From contig NZ_WIXM01000008.1 of the NCBI RefSeq assembly GCF_010993965.1, positions 1-64,000 of the forward strand: a stretch of DNA of 64,000 nt, given 5' to 3'. The notes below the pieces were generated by a model. That model ran no database searches and was not told the origin of the DNA. It saw only the letters and a list, made by a program, of their open reading frames with translations. This DNA comes from Gracilibacillus sp. YIM 98692. Its GTDB lineage: Bacteria; Bacillota; Bacilli; Bacillales; Amphibacillaceae. Of this stretch, positions 37,925 through 47,289 are shown piece by piece. Positions within the stretch are counted from its first letter, which is position 1. Every line of letters starts with the position of its first letter. The translations under genes were made by a program, and so were the position numbers.

Positions 37925-39319
37925 TTATGCTTCTTGTCTTTTTAGATCTGCTAAAATTTCTTTGAATTTATCTTTATCTAATTTGTAAAAATAGATGGAT
38001 ATAATAGCAATAATAGAAGTTATAATAGGTACAATAGTTACAGAAATTAGAATTCCATGCAAGGCTTCAGGAGTTTGAGTGGTATTTGCTACATAACCTG
38101 TAGCACTTAAGATCATACCGGAAAGAGCTCCACCTAATGCCATGCCTAATTTTTGAGTAAATATAAAACTGGAGTACACTAAACCTTCTGCTCTTATACC
38201 TGTTTTCCATTGGCCATACTCTACTGTATCTGGAATCATTGCCCATAATAACGGTCTTGACAATCCCATACCAATGGCGAAAATGCTTCCATAAGTAAAA
38301 ACAGATAATACACTGGAATGGAAGAAGTATAGTCCTCCCAAACCAACTATCATTACTATTTGACTAAAAATGACTAGATTTCTTTTGCCCATCCATTTGA
38401 CAAACATTGGACTTAATAAAACAAATAAGGAAGTAATGGACAAATTAACTAAAGAGTAAATAGGAAACATTCCTGCATTTCCATAGTTGTATTTAAAGAA
38501 ATACAGCATTGCTCCATTTTGAACAGTGAATGAAATCATGTTCGTGACTACCAATATTAAGATTAAAAGTAATGGTGCATTAGTTCCAATAACTTTCAGC
38601 TTGGTTTTAAAGGCATGTTTTTCTTTATTTTTAATCTCTAATTGCTTTTCTCTCTCCCCTAAACTCTTTGTGCCATAAAAGGTTGTTAATAACGTAATAA
38701 TAGCGACGATAGCAAACATCATAGAAACCATGAAAAAGCCTGTAGCTTCAGTTGGGAATAATTGCACTAATGGTAATGTCGCACTAGTCGCAATCAGCGT
38801 TGCTGCCGTACCAAACACGACTTTAATCGACGATATAGTAGATCTCTCTTGGTAATCTTGAGAAATCACAGTCATCATGGAGCTATACGGGATATTAACA
38901 ACCGTGTACATCAGACCAAAGAAAATGTATGTTGAATACGCATACACTAACATGCCAATATCTCCAAAGCTAGGAACAGTAAAACATAACACACCTGAAA
39001 CTGCTAATGGTACAGCCCCAAACAAAATATAAGGCCTAAATTTCCCCCACTTAGATTTTGTTGCATCGACCACAACACCTGCTCCAACATCCGTTACAGC
39101 ATCTAAAATTCTAGTAATTAAAAATAAGGTTCCTGCAGCAGCTGCTGAGATACCAAAAACATCGGTATAAAAATAAAGTAAATACGAAGATATAATCATA
39201 AAAAATAAATTTAATCCAAAATTCCCCACACCATATTGTATGGAAGTTTTGATGCCTGCTTTCTCTACAACTGGTTGATTTGTACTATTTTGATTAGATT
39301 CGTTAGGTAAACTACTCAT
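37925..39319 (-). CDS. GPH-family glycoside:cation symporter (MFS, MelB-like)
   Basis: This is a 464-residue membrane transporter with 12 predicted helices. The family signature is present in the loop between helices 2 and 3: DAVTDVGAGVVVDATKSKWG followed by KFRPYIL. Relatives carry melibiose, xylosides or glucuronides with Na+ or H+. The hydrophilic N terminus is Asn/Ser-rich. It is followed at 24 bp by a sulfatase gene, so the cargo may be a sulfated mono- or disaccharide. AAAGGGG precedes the ATG, and a cre lies about 70 bp upstream. Confidence 0.93.
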   Translation of the reverse strand: MSSLPNESNQNSTNQPVVEKAGIKTSIQYGVGNFGLNLFFMIISSYLLYFYTDVFGISAAAAGTLFLITRILDAVTDVGAGVVVDATKSKWGKFRPYILFGAVPLAVSGVLCFTVPSFGDIGMLVYAYSTYIFFGLMYTVVNIPYSSMMTVISQDYQERSTISSIKVVFGTAATLIATSATLPLVQLFPTEATGFFMVSMMFAIVAIITLLTTFYGTKSLGEREKQLEIKNKEKHAFKTKLKVIGTNAPLLLILILVVTNMISFTVQNGAMLYFFKYNYGNAGMFPIYSLVNLSITSLFVLLSPMFVKWMGKRNLVIFSQIVMIVGLGGLYFFHSSVLSVFTYGSIFAIGMGLSRPLLWAMIPDTVEYGQWKTGIRAEGLVYSSFIFTQKLGMALGGALSGMILSATGYVANTTQTPEALHGILISVTIVPIITSIIAIISIYFYKLDKDKFKEILADLKRQEA

Positions 39320-39389
39320 TATCTATTTCCCCTTTCTTCTTATGATCTACCAAATTTTACGGTTTGTAATTTTATATGACCTCCTTCTT

Positions 39390-39403
39390 TGATATCGGTT
39401 ACA
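39390..39403. promoter_or_regulatory. cre upstream of the GPH symporter gene
   Basis: TGATATCGGTTACA matches 13 of 14 positions of TGWAANCGNTNWCA and lies about 70 bp before the start codon. Confidence 0.5.
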
Positions 39404-39511
39404 AAGTATAATACTATATTTAAAATATAAAAATGGTATATATATTTACTTTTTGGTAATATCATTCACTAAACTGAAAACGATTAATTTTCTACATTAT
39501 GCATTAAAAAT

Positions 39512-39554
39512 ACCCTATAAAGCAGACTTCTTTAGAATGTCTGCTTTATAGGGT
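39512..39554 (-). terminator. Terminator after the CAPSR sulfatase at 39599
   Basis: A perfect 16-bp inverted repeat (39512-39527 with 39539-39554, 11-nt loop) lies 44 bp past the stop codon of the upstream sulfatase gene. An A/T-rich tail follows. Confidence 0.7.
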
Positions 39555-39598
39555 CATATAATTAGACTTTTCTATCTATCTCTTTTCTGAACAGCTCA

Positions 39599-41152
39599 TT
39601 ATTTATTAGCTTTAAACAGATTAGCCATCATAACTTGTTTGAATTCTGCTCTTGATGTGTCTTCCTCTTCTGGAAACTCACTAGGATGCTTCTCTTTCAA
39701 TTGTTTAAATTGTTCTTCTCTTCCTGTTTCAATTAGTCTTTTTCCATAATTCTTTAAAAAGCCTTTAGCATGGAATGGACCGCCCTCTTTGATCACCGTC
39801 CATAAAGGATCCACATCGTCACCTGTTCTAAACATCATCTCATCATGCCATTCCTGTAAATAGTAAGCTCCTTCCATGCATTTCTCTTTATGTTTTTTCG
39901 CCAGATTATTTTCTTCTCTAGGATCTTCTGCTAAATTAAATAGCATTTCCTTATCGAATAAGTGATACCCGTCATGATAGGTTCTCATATACAACCAGTC
40001 ACCAAAACGAACACTTCGTTGCGCAACATGAGCACATTGGGAAATAACGACATAATCCCGGCCAGTATCTTCGCCATCTGTTAATGTTGGAGCAAAACTT
40101 CTTCCATCCCAATCAGGAGAAGCTGGCAAATCTAGCAATTCAGCTAATGTAACAGGTAAATCTAGATGATAATGTAATCCATCATCTACTATTCCTTGCT
40201 GCATACCTGGCCATTGTATGATCATTGGAATACGGCAAGTTCCGTCATCTGCTGTTCCGTGCTCACCATAAATTCCTAATTGACCCATATTCTCGCCATG
40301 ATCTGCTGAAATGATAATGATCGTGTCTTCTAAGATTCCTTGCTGTTCAAGTACTTCAAATAAATGACCAATATTATCGTCCACATATCTAATACCACAA
40401 TCATATCCATCAATCATTTTTCTCATATCATCCATATTTTTAATTTCACCTGGACTTCTAGGGAATTGATCACCAGTATCATTGGTATAAGTCATGCCTC
40501 TATGATCAATTTCTAATTCATGAACAGAATGAGGACCAACTGCCTCCTTATGCTTTTCCAACGTATCTTCGTTAGCCCATTCTGGCAGCGGTGCATCAGC
40601 AAATGGGTTGCCGAAACTTTCTGGAGCCCGATAAGGTGTATGTGCATCCCAATAGTTTATATATAGAAACCAATCATCGTTGTTCGCATTGTTTTCTAAC
40701 CATTCTTTTGCAACTGGCGTAACTTGTTCTGCTGATTCCATGCCAAATCCGCCAGTATTATATATTTCATTAAAACCAGCATAAAAATTAAACGTAGAAT
40801 GTCGCTGAGGAAATGGACTAATTAATGCCGTATTAAGTCCAGCTCCAAGCTGTAGGAAGGAAGGCAGCGAACCACCTGTAGATAAGTTCCCAAATATTTG
40901 ACGATCAAGTCCTTCCGCATTCATATCACCTGCTGTTCCACCATGCCCTACTAAGCCATTGCGAATCCCAAACTGTCCAGACATTAATGCTGTTCTAGAA
41001 GGGGCGCAAGGTGCATCAGAGGTATAATAGTTATTAAAGCGCACCCCTTTTTCAGCAATTCTATCGATATTAGGTGAAGTGTTACGGTGATATCCATAGC
41101 ACCCTAAATGTCTTGGGCTGACAGAATCTAAATCTAAAAATAATACTCTCAT
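39599..41152 (-). CDS. Sulfatase, CAPSR type
   Basis: This is a 517-residue formylglycine sulfatase without a signal peptide. Cys49 lies in SDAPCAPSRTALMSG. The first metal motif is FLDLDSVSPRH and the second is SADHGENMGQLGIYGEHG. It differs from the other seven in its DSVSPRHLGCYG start and forms its own subgroup by eye. AAGGAG is placed well before the ATG. It is a single-gene transcript divergent from the AraC regulator at 41355, which is its probable activator. A cre lies in the shared intergenic region. Confidence 0.94.
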   Translation of the reverse strand: MRVLFLDLDSVSPRHLGCYGYHRNTSPNIDRIAEKGVRFNNYYTSDAPCAPSRTALMSGQFGIRNGLVGHGGTAGDMNAEGLDRQIFGNLSTGGSLPSFLQLGAGLNTALISPFPQRHSTFNFYAGFNEIYNTGGFGMESAEQVTPVAKEWLENNANNDDWFLYINYWDAHTPYRAPESFGNPFADAPLPEWANEDTLEKHKEAVGPHSVHELEIDHRGMTYTNDTGDQFPRSPGEIKNMDDMRKMIDGYDCGIRYVDDNIGHLFEVLEQQGILEDTIIIISADHGENMGQLGIYGEHGTADDGTCRIPMIIQWPGMQQGIVDDGLHYHLDLPVTLAELLDLPASPDWDGRSFAPTLTDGEDTGRDYVVISQCAHVAQRSVRFGDWLYMRTYHDGYHLFDKEMLFNLAEDPREENNLAKKHKEKCMEGAYYLQEWHDEMMFRTGDDVDPLWTVIKEGGPFHAKGFLKNYGKRLIETGREEQFKQLKEKHPSEFPEEEDTSRAEFKQVMMANLFKANK

Positions 41153-41241
41153 TTTTAGTCATCTCCTTTTATTTTATAATTAGTAAATAATTGTTTTTAA
41201 ACTAGTAAACTTGCTTTTTGCTAGTTCTTCATTTCAAGATT

Positions 41242-41255
41242 TTAAATCGTTTACT
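41242..41255. promoter_or_regulatory. cre in the sulfatase-AraC intergenic region
   Basis: TTAAATCGTTTACT matches 12 of 14 positions of TGWAANCGNTNWCA and lies 90 bp upstream of the divergent sulfatase start. Confidence 0.45.
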
Positions 41256-41354
41256 GAAATATTAATATTGCAAGGTTGTTTTTGTATTATTTTAATATTT
41301 ATAGTACATTTATAATATTCATTAAATTTCGAACAATAGGAGAGGTGTAAAACG

Positions 41355-42581
41355 ATGCATAACTCTCATACAAATGACTTTGAATTTGTAGGCAAGCTGA
41401 TGTATGAGACCTTTCAAATCCCTATTCTTTATATGAATAACAAGGGGGATATGGTTTATGAGTTTACTTCTAGTTATAGACATAATCCAATGTACGAATC
41501 TAAACAAACATTGCTAAACGAGCTATTTAATAGTCATGAGGACCATCCCTTTCCAATCCTAAGAACAACTCATTACTTAGAAAATTTTATTTGTTTAACC
41601 ATACAAAATGAAGGGTTATTTATAATAGGGCCATCCATTGCTTCAGAGCCATCAGAACAAACGGTTAAATCATTAATTGCTGATTTGAACATCAGACATC
41701 AAAAGCAAGATGAATTTATCCAATATTATTTATCTCTTCCAGTTCTCAGTAATATGAAGGCCATTTATGCTGGCATGCATTTATACTATATGATTTATCA
41801 GAAAAAAATAGATGCTAGTGATGTGATACAAAAAAATAAAGAATTAGTAGATAAAGTAAAAGAAATAGAAGATCCTCATTTATCCATATCTAAAGGCAGA
41901 CAAGATATTTCTTTACACCATGATGAAATGCATGAAAAAAGAATGCTTCAATCCATACAAGAAGGAAAAAAAGTCGAAGCCATAGAATACCTTAGGTCAT
42001 CACCTGAAACTGGACAAATTGGTACCTTATCTAAAAATAGTCTCTTAAGACATAAAAAGAACCTCGGCATTGTTATTATTGCCTTTGCCACACGTTCAGC
42101 AATGAAAGGTGGATTGCATCATGAAATTGCCTACACATTGAGTGATTTATATATTCAAAACTTAGAAGAGCTTAATAATATCAATGATGTGGACGCATTT
42201 ATTGAAGATGCCGTATCTGAATTTGCCGACCGAGTGTATAAAAAGAAACAACAAAACTTTTCGAAACCTATTAACCTTTGTCTGAACTATATTTTCGCTA
42301 ACCTTTATGAACCAATCACTCTTCATGATCTAGCTGAGAAAGTTAACTTACATCCTAATTATTTATCAAAACTCTTTAAACAAGAAGTTGGTCAAACAAT
42401 ACGTGAATATATACAACTAGCAAAAATTGAGGAAGCCAAAACTTTATTAACATTTACGGATTATTCCTTATTAAAAGTTTCTACATTACTAAATTTTCAT
42501 GATCAAAGTTATTTCACCAAAACATTTAAAAAATATACTGGAGTAACACCCAAACAATTTAAAAATAACCCTGAAAATTAA
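41355..42581 (+). CDS. AraC-family transcriptional regulator
   Basis: This is a 408-residue cytoplasmic regulator. An N-terminal region of about 150 residues (starting FEFVGKLMYETFQIPILY) looks like a ligand-sensing domain seen in YesN-like AraC proteins. The C-terminal AraC domain (about 305-405) shows ITLHDLAEKVNLHPNYLSKLF and ends YTGVTPKQFKN. It is a full-length paralogue of the regulator at 56022-57197 and so shows where that protein's N terminus should be. AGGAGAGGTG precedes the ATG. It is divergent from the sulfatase at 39599 and convergent with the sulfatase at 42680. Confidence 0.92.
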   Translation: MHNSHTNDFEFVGKLMYETFQIPILYMNNKGDMVYEFTSSYRHNPMYESKQTLLNELFNSHEDHPFPILRTTHYLENFICLTIQNEGLFIIGPSIASEPSEQTVKSLIADLNIRHQKQDEFIQYYLSLPVLSNMKAIYAGMHLYYMIYQKKIDASDVIQKNKELVDKVKEIEDPHLSISKGRQDISLHHDEMHEKRMLQSIQEGKKVEAIEYLRSSPETGQIGTLSKNSLLRHKKNLGIVIIAFATRSAMKGGLHHEIAYTLSDLYIQNLEELNNINDVDAFIEDAVSEFADRVYKKKQQNFSKPINLCLNYIFANLYEPITLHDLAEKVNLHPNYLSKLFKQEVGQTIREYIQLAKIEEAKTLLTFTDYSLLKVSTLLNFHDQSYFTKTFKKYTGVTPKQFKNNPEN

Positions 42582-42619
42582 ACAAACCTCGTTCCCATTT
42601 ATCAGCAAGATAAGTATTG

Positions 42620-42657
42620 ATAAGGTACATAGGAAAAGCTATCCCCTTGTACCTTAT
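42620..42657. terminator. Bidirectional terminator between AraC regulator and sulfatase
   Basis: ATAAGGTACA (42620-42629) pairs perfectly with TGTACCTTAT (42648-42657), with a further AGG/CCT pairing inside. It lies between two convergent genes, 23 bp beyond the sulfatase stop. Confidence 0.75.
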
Positions 42658-42679
42658 TAACATAAGACAAATAAAAACC

Positions 42680-44317
42680 TCATCGAACTGTAAATACCCC
42701 TTTAACCTCATTACTATCTTGATAACCGATTCTAACTGCTTTAGCGCGAATCACGACATCCGCTTGATTTACTATAATCGGACCTGTATACAGTTTCCAA
42801 TGTGGATCTTGTCCTTCTTCTGTTGTATAAGCAATAGATGCTCCTTCTGTAGCAGAATGCAGCATAATGGCCGTCGGTTCTTGGAATGTATTACTATAGG
42901 ACGGTTCCATACCTGGTTTTTCGCTGTTAATAGGAATAAAGATAGGTTCTGCCGTTTTTGGTTGAACTCCATCTGGCCACATTGACTTAACCATTTGTTC
43001 TTCAGATACGTCTCCCCATTTATCATAATCTCTGCACCAACTATCCAACTCTGATCGCAGACGCTCTAATTCCTTTTGATAGTGAGGATCATCCGCCAAA
43101 TTATTCATTTCATAAGGATCAGCTTTGCAATCATACAGTTCTTCTGGAGGACGTTGATTTTGCATCAATAATTCTTGCTCTTGTTCAAGTTGCCCGGCAA
43201 GCTTTAATCGCCATAACTCTTGAAATGCTGGATGTTGGTGGCTAAAAGATGTCCATAAAAGATAAGGCTTTTCTGGATAATAATTTCTAATATATTTGAA
43301 CTGGTTGTCTCTTACTGCCCTAACTTTATCATAGGCTTGGTCATGACGATCTCTTGTAGCAAACACATAATTTCTTTGTTTTGACTGTTCACCTAGAAAA
43401 GACTGTCCTTGAAAGTGATATGGGCTCTTCACTCCAGCTACAGACAATATGGTTGGTCCCAAATCGATCATACTAACTAATTGTTCACTAACTTTACCTT
43501 TTTCTATAACCCCAGGCCAGCGCACAATAAGAGGAACTCTTATACCTGCATCATAAGGCCAGCGTTTCGCTCTAGGAAGACCTTCTCCATGATCACTCCA
43601 CAAAAACACAATAGTATTATCTGCCAATCCATCTTCCTCTAATTGATCAAGAATTTTTCCTACATACTCATCCACTTCAGCAAGATTATCATAATGTTTA
43701 GCAAGAGCCTTTCTTGTCTTTGAAGTATCTGGTAAATATGGAGGCAACTCCACTTCATCTGGATCCGTTATAAGTGGTCGATCAGTCTCTTCTTCATTGT
43801 ATATATGCTTTCTAACCATATCGCCCCACATACCACTTTCATGTGTTAACATTGGGTTAAAAACAGAGAAAAAAGGTTGACCCGGTTCTCGATGCCGCCA
43901 ATGAGCATCCATCCCATCCTCGTCCCAAGCTGTTAAAGGTGACTCAAACTGATAATCTGTCTTGAAATTATTCGTACAAAAATAGCCCTCTGCACGTAAA
44001 TATTCTGTAAATGTTTTAACATAAGCTGGCGGAACAGCATAATATGGGGTTGGCATTTCTGGAGTGTATTCGTTCGTATGTTCTGTACGCATATGATGGG
44101 TCCCAATGGAAGTTTGATACATACCTGTTATAATCGCTGATCGACTCGGTGCGCACACTCCAGACGTTGAAAATGCATTTTTATATGTTCTGCCTTCGTT
44201 TGCTAATTTGTCTATGTTTGGTGTTCTAGCTAATGAATCACCATAGCATCCAAATCTCGGACTAGTATCCTCTAAAGAAATCCAAACTATATTCGGTTTT
44301 TGAGATGGCTTTGTCAT
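42680..44317 (-). CDS. Sulfatase, CAPSR type, heparan N-sulfatase-like, with CHB_HEX-like C terminus
   Basis: This is a 545-residue formylglycine sulfatase without a signal peptide. Cys55 lies in TSGVCAPSRSAIITGMY, followed by TSIGTHHMR, a run typical of sulfatases annotated as heparan N-sulfatase-like. Metal motifs are ISLEDTSPRFG and LWSDHGEGLPRAKRWPYD. The last 75 residues (IMLHSATEGASIAYTTE onward) form an extra beta-sandwich like the chitobiase/fibronectin-associated C-terminal repeat. That module is absent from the other seven sulfatases here. No strong ribosome-binding site sits close to the ATG (GGGAGAG is 13 bases away). It is the last gene of the long importer-sulfatase operon, 45 bp after the previous stop. 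Confidence 0.9.
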   Translation of the reverse strand: MTKPSQKPNIVWISLEDTSPRFGCYGDSLARTPNIDKLANEGRTYKNAFSTSGVCAPSRSAIITGMYQTSIGTHHMRTEHTNEYTPEMPTPYYAVPPAYVKTFTEYLRAEGYFCTNNFKTDYQFESPLTAWDEDGMDAHWRHREPGQPFFSVFNPMLTHESGMWGDMVRKHIYNEEETDRPLITDPDEVELPPYLPDTSKTRKALAKHYDNLAEVDEYVGKILDQLEEDGLADNTIVFLWSDHGEGLPRAKRWPYDAGIRVPLIVRWPGVIEKGKVSEQLVSMIDLGPTILSVAGVKSPYHFQGQSFLGEQSKQRNYVFATRDRHDQAYDKVRAVRDNQFKYIRNYYPEKPYLLWTSFSHQHPAFQELWRLKLAGQLEQEQELLMQNQRPPEELYDCKADPYEMNNLADDPHYQKELERLRSELDSWCRDYDKWGDVSEEQMVKSMWPDGVQPKTAEPIFIPINSEKPGMEPSYSNTFQEPTAIMLHSATEGASIAYTTEEGQDPHWKLYTGPIIVNQADVVIRAKAVRIGYQDSNEVKGVFTVR

Positions 44318-44362
44318 AAATTAAACGCTACTCTCCCTTCTTCTCCGACAAACTTCCAGGTT

Positions 44363-45706
44363 TTATTTGGAAATTTTAGAAGTAGCTTTTCCCCAATTGG
44401 ATTCCGTATCAATAATCGGTTCTTTTGTTAAAGCTCCTGTATCTTCCCACCATTCATCTAATTTTTCTCTTAATTTTTTCTTAACGGATTGATATTCTTG
44501 TTTTTCGTAAACATTATGAATTTCATTAGGGTCTATTTGTAAGTCATACATTTCTTCCACATCATCATCATAGTAATACACGTATTTATATTTTTTGGAC
44601 TGAATACCTCTAAATGGATGCTGTCCCCAGTATGCTTTGTAGTGCTCTATAAAAACATAGGACTCCTCTTCTTCCTCGTCTTTTTCTAATAATGGCAGCA
44701 ATGATGGATAAAACCCTTCTGGAACTGGTAAATTAGCAGCATCAAGCAATGTACCAGCCAAAGAAGCATTAGATGTCAAATCACTAATTACCTTTCTCTT
44801 AGAATTTAACCAAGGCAGATGAACAATTAATGGAATATGATAGAGTTCTTTATAAGGCAAAACCCCTTTCAGCCTTAATCTATGTGCTCCTTGCATGTCA
44901 CCATGATCTGATGAAAAAACAATCATCGTATTATCTAGTAGATTTTTTTCTTTTAATTTCTCTAGTATTTTTCCTAAATTCCGATCCATTAATGAGGTCA
45001 ACTTCCGGTATTTTTCGCCATCTGATTTGACTATATCCTCTGTTAGTTTAGATTCTCTAGACATCGCTCTTTTCCTTTGATGTTCAGGTTTAGTTGACAA
45101 ATCATCTGCATAATAACTTTCAGGTACAGGTATCTCCTCTTTATTATATGTTTCATGAAATGCGTCCACATTTTCGAAAGGACCCTTTTCCACATAATGA
45201 GGATTATTGGGATGTGGAAGATACCAAGAAACATGCATAAAGAAAGAATTGTCACCTTGATAATCCTCTAAATAATTTAAAGTCTGAGCAGTTGTTAAAG
45301 CATCTCTATGACTTAAATAATTAGGTTTTTCATTTGCACCCCAAAAATCCGCATCATCTGTTCGATAATCTGTTACTTGAAAACCATAATCTTTAGGGGC
45401 TCCCCCAAGATGCCATTTACCAAAGTAAACCGTTTCATATCCACCCTTATTAAACTCTTTAGCGATGTTATCATCATCCGGATCAAGCTTATGCCCGATT
45501 ACATTAACACCAACTTCATGTGGATATTTACCTGTCATCCAAGTTGCTCGAGAAGGAGCACATTGAGCAGATGTACAAATATGGTCTGAAAATTGAATGC
45601 TGTCTTCTGCAAACTGATTTAAATTGGGAGTATAGTATTCTTTGCTATTCATAGTATCCGCTCGCTGCTGATCTGTCGTGATGAAAATAATGTTTTTAGC
45701 TTTCAT
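44363..45706 (-). CDS. Sulfatase, CAPSR type (arylsulfatase A-like)
   Basis: This is a 447-residue sulfatase, the shortest of the eight, without a signal peptide. Cys49 lies in SAQCAPSRATWMTGKYP. The metal motifs FITTDQQRADT and FSSDHGDMQGAHRLRLKG, and the GKWHLGG segment, are those of classical arylsulfatase-type enzymes. The start overlaps the stop of the preceding sulfatase gene by 4 bases (ATGA), so translation is coupled. AGAGGGG lies just upstream. The substrate is unknown. Confidence 0.94.
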   Translation of the reverse strand: MKAKNIIFITTDQQRADTMNSKEYYTPNLNQFAEDSIQFSDHICTSAQCAPSRATWMTGKYPHEVGVNVIGHKLDPDDDNIAKEFNKGGYETVYFGKWHLGGAPKDYGFQVTDYRTDDADFWGANEKPNYLSHRDALTTAQTLNYLEDYQGDNSFFMHVSWYLPHPNNPHYVEKGPFENVDAFHETYNKEEIPVPESYYADDLSTKPEHQRKRAMSRESKLTEDIVKSDGEKYRKLTSLMDRNLGKILEKLKEKNLLDNTMIVFSSDHGDMQGAHRLRLKGVLPYKELYHIPLIVHLPWLNSKRKVISDLTSNASLAGTLLDAANLPVPEGFYPSLLPLLEKDEEEEESYVFIEHYKAYWGQHPFRGIQSKKYKYVYYYDDDVEEMYDLQIDPNEIHNVYEKQEYQSVKKKLREKLDEWWEDTGALTKEPIIDTESNWGKATSKISK

Positions 45707-47289
45707 ATTTTCCCCTCTTTCATAACCTTATCTCTGTTATATAAGGAGTCTATTTTTAAAGCATGCTGATTTAGTCGTTCTTCAGAATCCGAACCCTTAA
45801 TTGCACTAACAGCAGATGTCACTCTCGTAGCTACAGGAGCCAACTGCCTTCTCTTGTGTGGTGGCTTTTTTTGTTCTATTTTTTTCCTTGGTTCTATCTG
45901 CTTAGTGAATGCCTTTGCTGCTTCATGATACATATGCAAATCCATGATGTCAGCACGCCATGTTAATAACGCCTTAACAAGCTCATCTCTTATATCAGAC
46001 AACTCTGGATTATGATATATGTTTTTTCGTTCTAATGGGTCGTATTTCCGATCAAACAACCTAGGTTCTGATTCATCAAAATAATACTCTAATTTCCAAT
46101 TTTCGGTTGCTAAAGCTGCTGATTTAAAAAGTGTCCCTACTGCACATTTCCGTGGTGATGGCTCACCTTTTTCCAGTGCAGTAAATAAATCAAAGCCTTG
46201 CATAGAATCACTTTGTAAACCTGCAGCTCCTAATATGGATGTAGGTATATCATTCCATGAAGCGAATTGTCGCGTTTCTCCTTGAGGCAGTGTACCAGGC
46301 ATACTCATGATGAACGGTACACGCCAAGAAGCATCATAATAGTTATGTTTATCGTTAAAACCATGATCAAATAATTGCAACCCGTGATCCGTTGAAAAGA
46401 TAATTAAAGTATCTTCTCGTAAATTGGCATCATTTATAAATTGAATTAGTCTTCCAATTTGATCGTCACAGTATGAAGACAAACCATAATACAATTTTCT
46501 TAGCTTATTAACTTCATCACGAATCTCTTCATGATAGATTGCACCACGTGCTTCAAATAAATTTTGTAATTTTACATCTGTTTTTGGAGGTTGATCTGCT
46601 GCATAATCAGTAAATCCCAGTAGTTTTTTCATTTGTTCTGGGAAGTCAGCTATCTCACCTTCAGAGTAATTTATTTCAGGTAAATCAACTTCGTCATAAA
46701 AAGTTGCCCATTTTCCAGGTGGATCTATTGGTTCATGAGGGCTAACCATCGAACAAAATGCAAAAAAAGGCGCGTCCCCATTCTCTGTACAATTGGTGAT
46801 TTCTTCTATTGTTTTGTCAACTAAAAATGATTCCATGAACAATTCTTCAGGTATTGAATTAGGGTGATCGCTCACTCTGCTATATCCATGTCTTCTGATA
46901 TGTTCGGCATAACAATCATTAGCATTGATCATTTTTTCTGTTACGACATGTTTCACATCAAATGATTCAGGTACTGGACCAAAATGCGTTTTTCCAACCA
47001 TAATATTATGGTAGCCAGCATCCTTTAAATGATCTGTTAAAGTAGGAAAGTGATTATACCGATTTAATCCATTTTCTATACATCCATGTACTGGGGAATG
47101 TAATCCCGTTATAAGGCTACTTCTGGCAACAGCACATACTGGGGAAGATGTATGGGCTTGTTCAAACATGACACCCTCTTTAGCTAGTTTGTCTAAGTGT
47201 GGGGAATAGGCAAATTCACTTCCCATACATCCTAATGTATCGCATCTTTGAGAGTCTGTTGTGATGAGCAAAATATTAGGTCTATTCAT
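45703..47289 (-). CDS. Sulfatase-like protein with altered CAVAR activation motif
   Basis: This is a 528-residue alkaline-phosphatase-fold sulfatase homologue without a signal peptide. The motif that FGE reads should be CxPxR; here Cys52 lies in PVCAVARSSLITG, with codons TGT GCT GTT GCC AGA, so the key proline is valine. The other active-site parts are intact: LITTDSQRCDT, FSTDHGLQLFDHG and the lysine of FNDKHN. It may be poorly converted to formylglycine, or be hydrolytic in another way. The ATG at 47289 overlaps the previous gene by 8 bases; an in-frame GTG at 47307 is an alternative. The C-terminal tail (about 60 residues) is very basic. It is translationally coupled to the sulfatase genes on both sides. 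Confidence 0.9.
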   Translation of the reverse strand: MNRPNILLITTDSQRCDTLGCMGSEFAYSPHLDKLAKEGVMFEQAHTSSPVCAVARSSLITGLHSPVHGCIENGLNRYNHFPTLTDHLKDAGYHNIMVGKTHFGPVPESFDVKHVVTEKMINANDCYAEHIRRHGYSRVSDHPNSIPEELFMESFLVDKTIEEITNCTENGDAPFFAFCSMVSPHEPIDPPGKWATFYDEVDLPEINYSEGEIADFPEQMKKLLGFTDYAADQPPKTDVKLQNLFEARGAIYHEEIRDEVNKLRKLYYGLSSYCDDQIGRLIQFINDANLREDTLIIFSTDHGLQLFDHGFNDKHNYYDASWRVPFIMSMPGTLPQGETRQFASWNDIPTSILGAAGLQSDSMQGFDLFTALEKGEPSPRKCAVGTLFKSAALATENWKLEYYFDESEPRLFDRKYDPLERKNIYHNPELSDIRDELVKALLTWRADIMDLHMYHEAAKAFTKQIEPRKKIEQKKPPHKRRQLAPVATRVTSAVSAIKGSDSEERLNQHALKIDSLYNRDKVMKEGKI

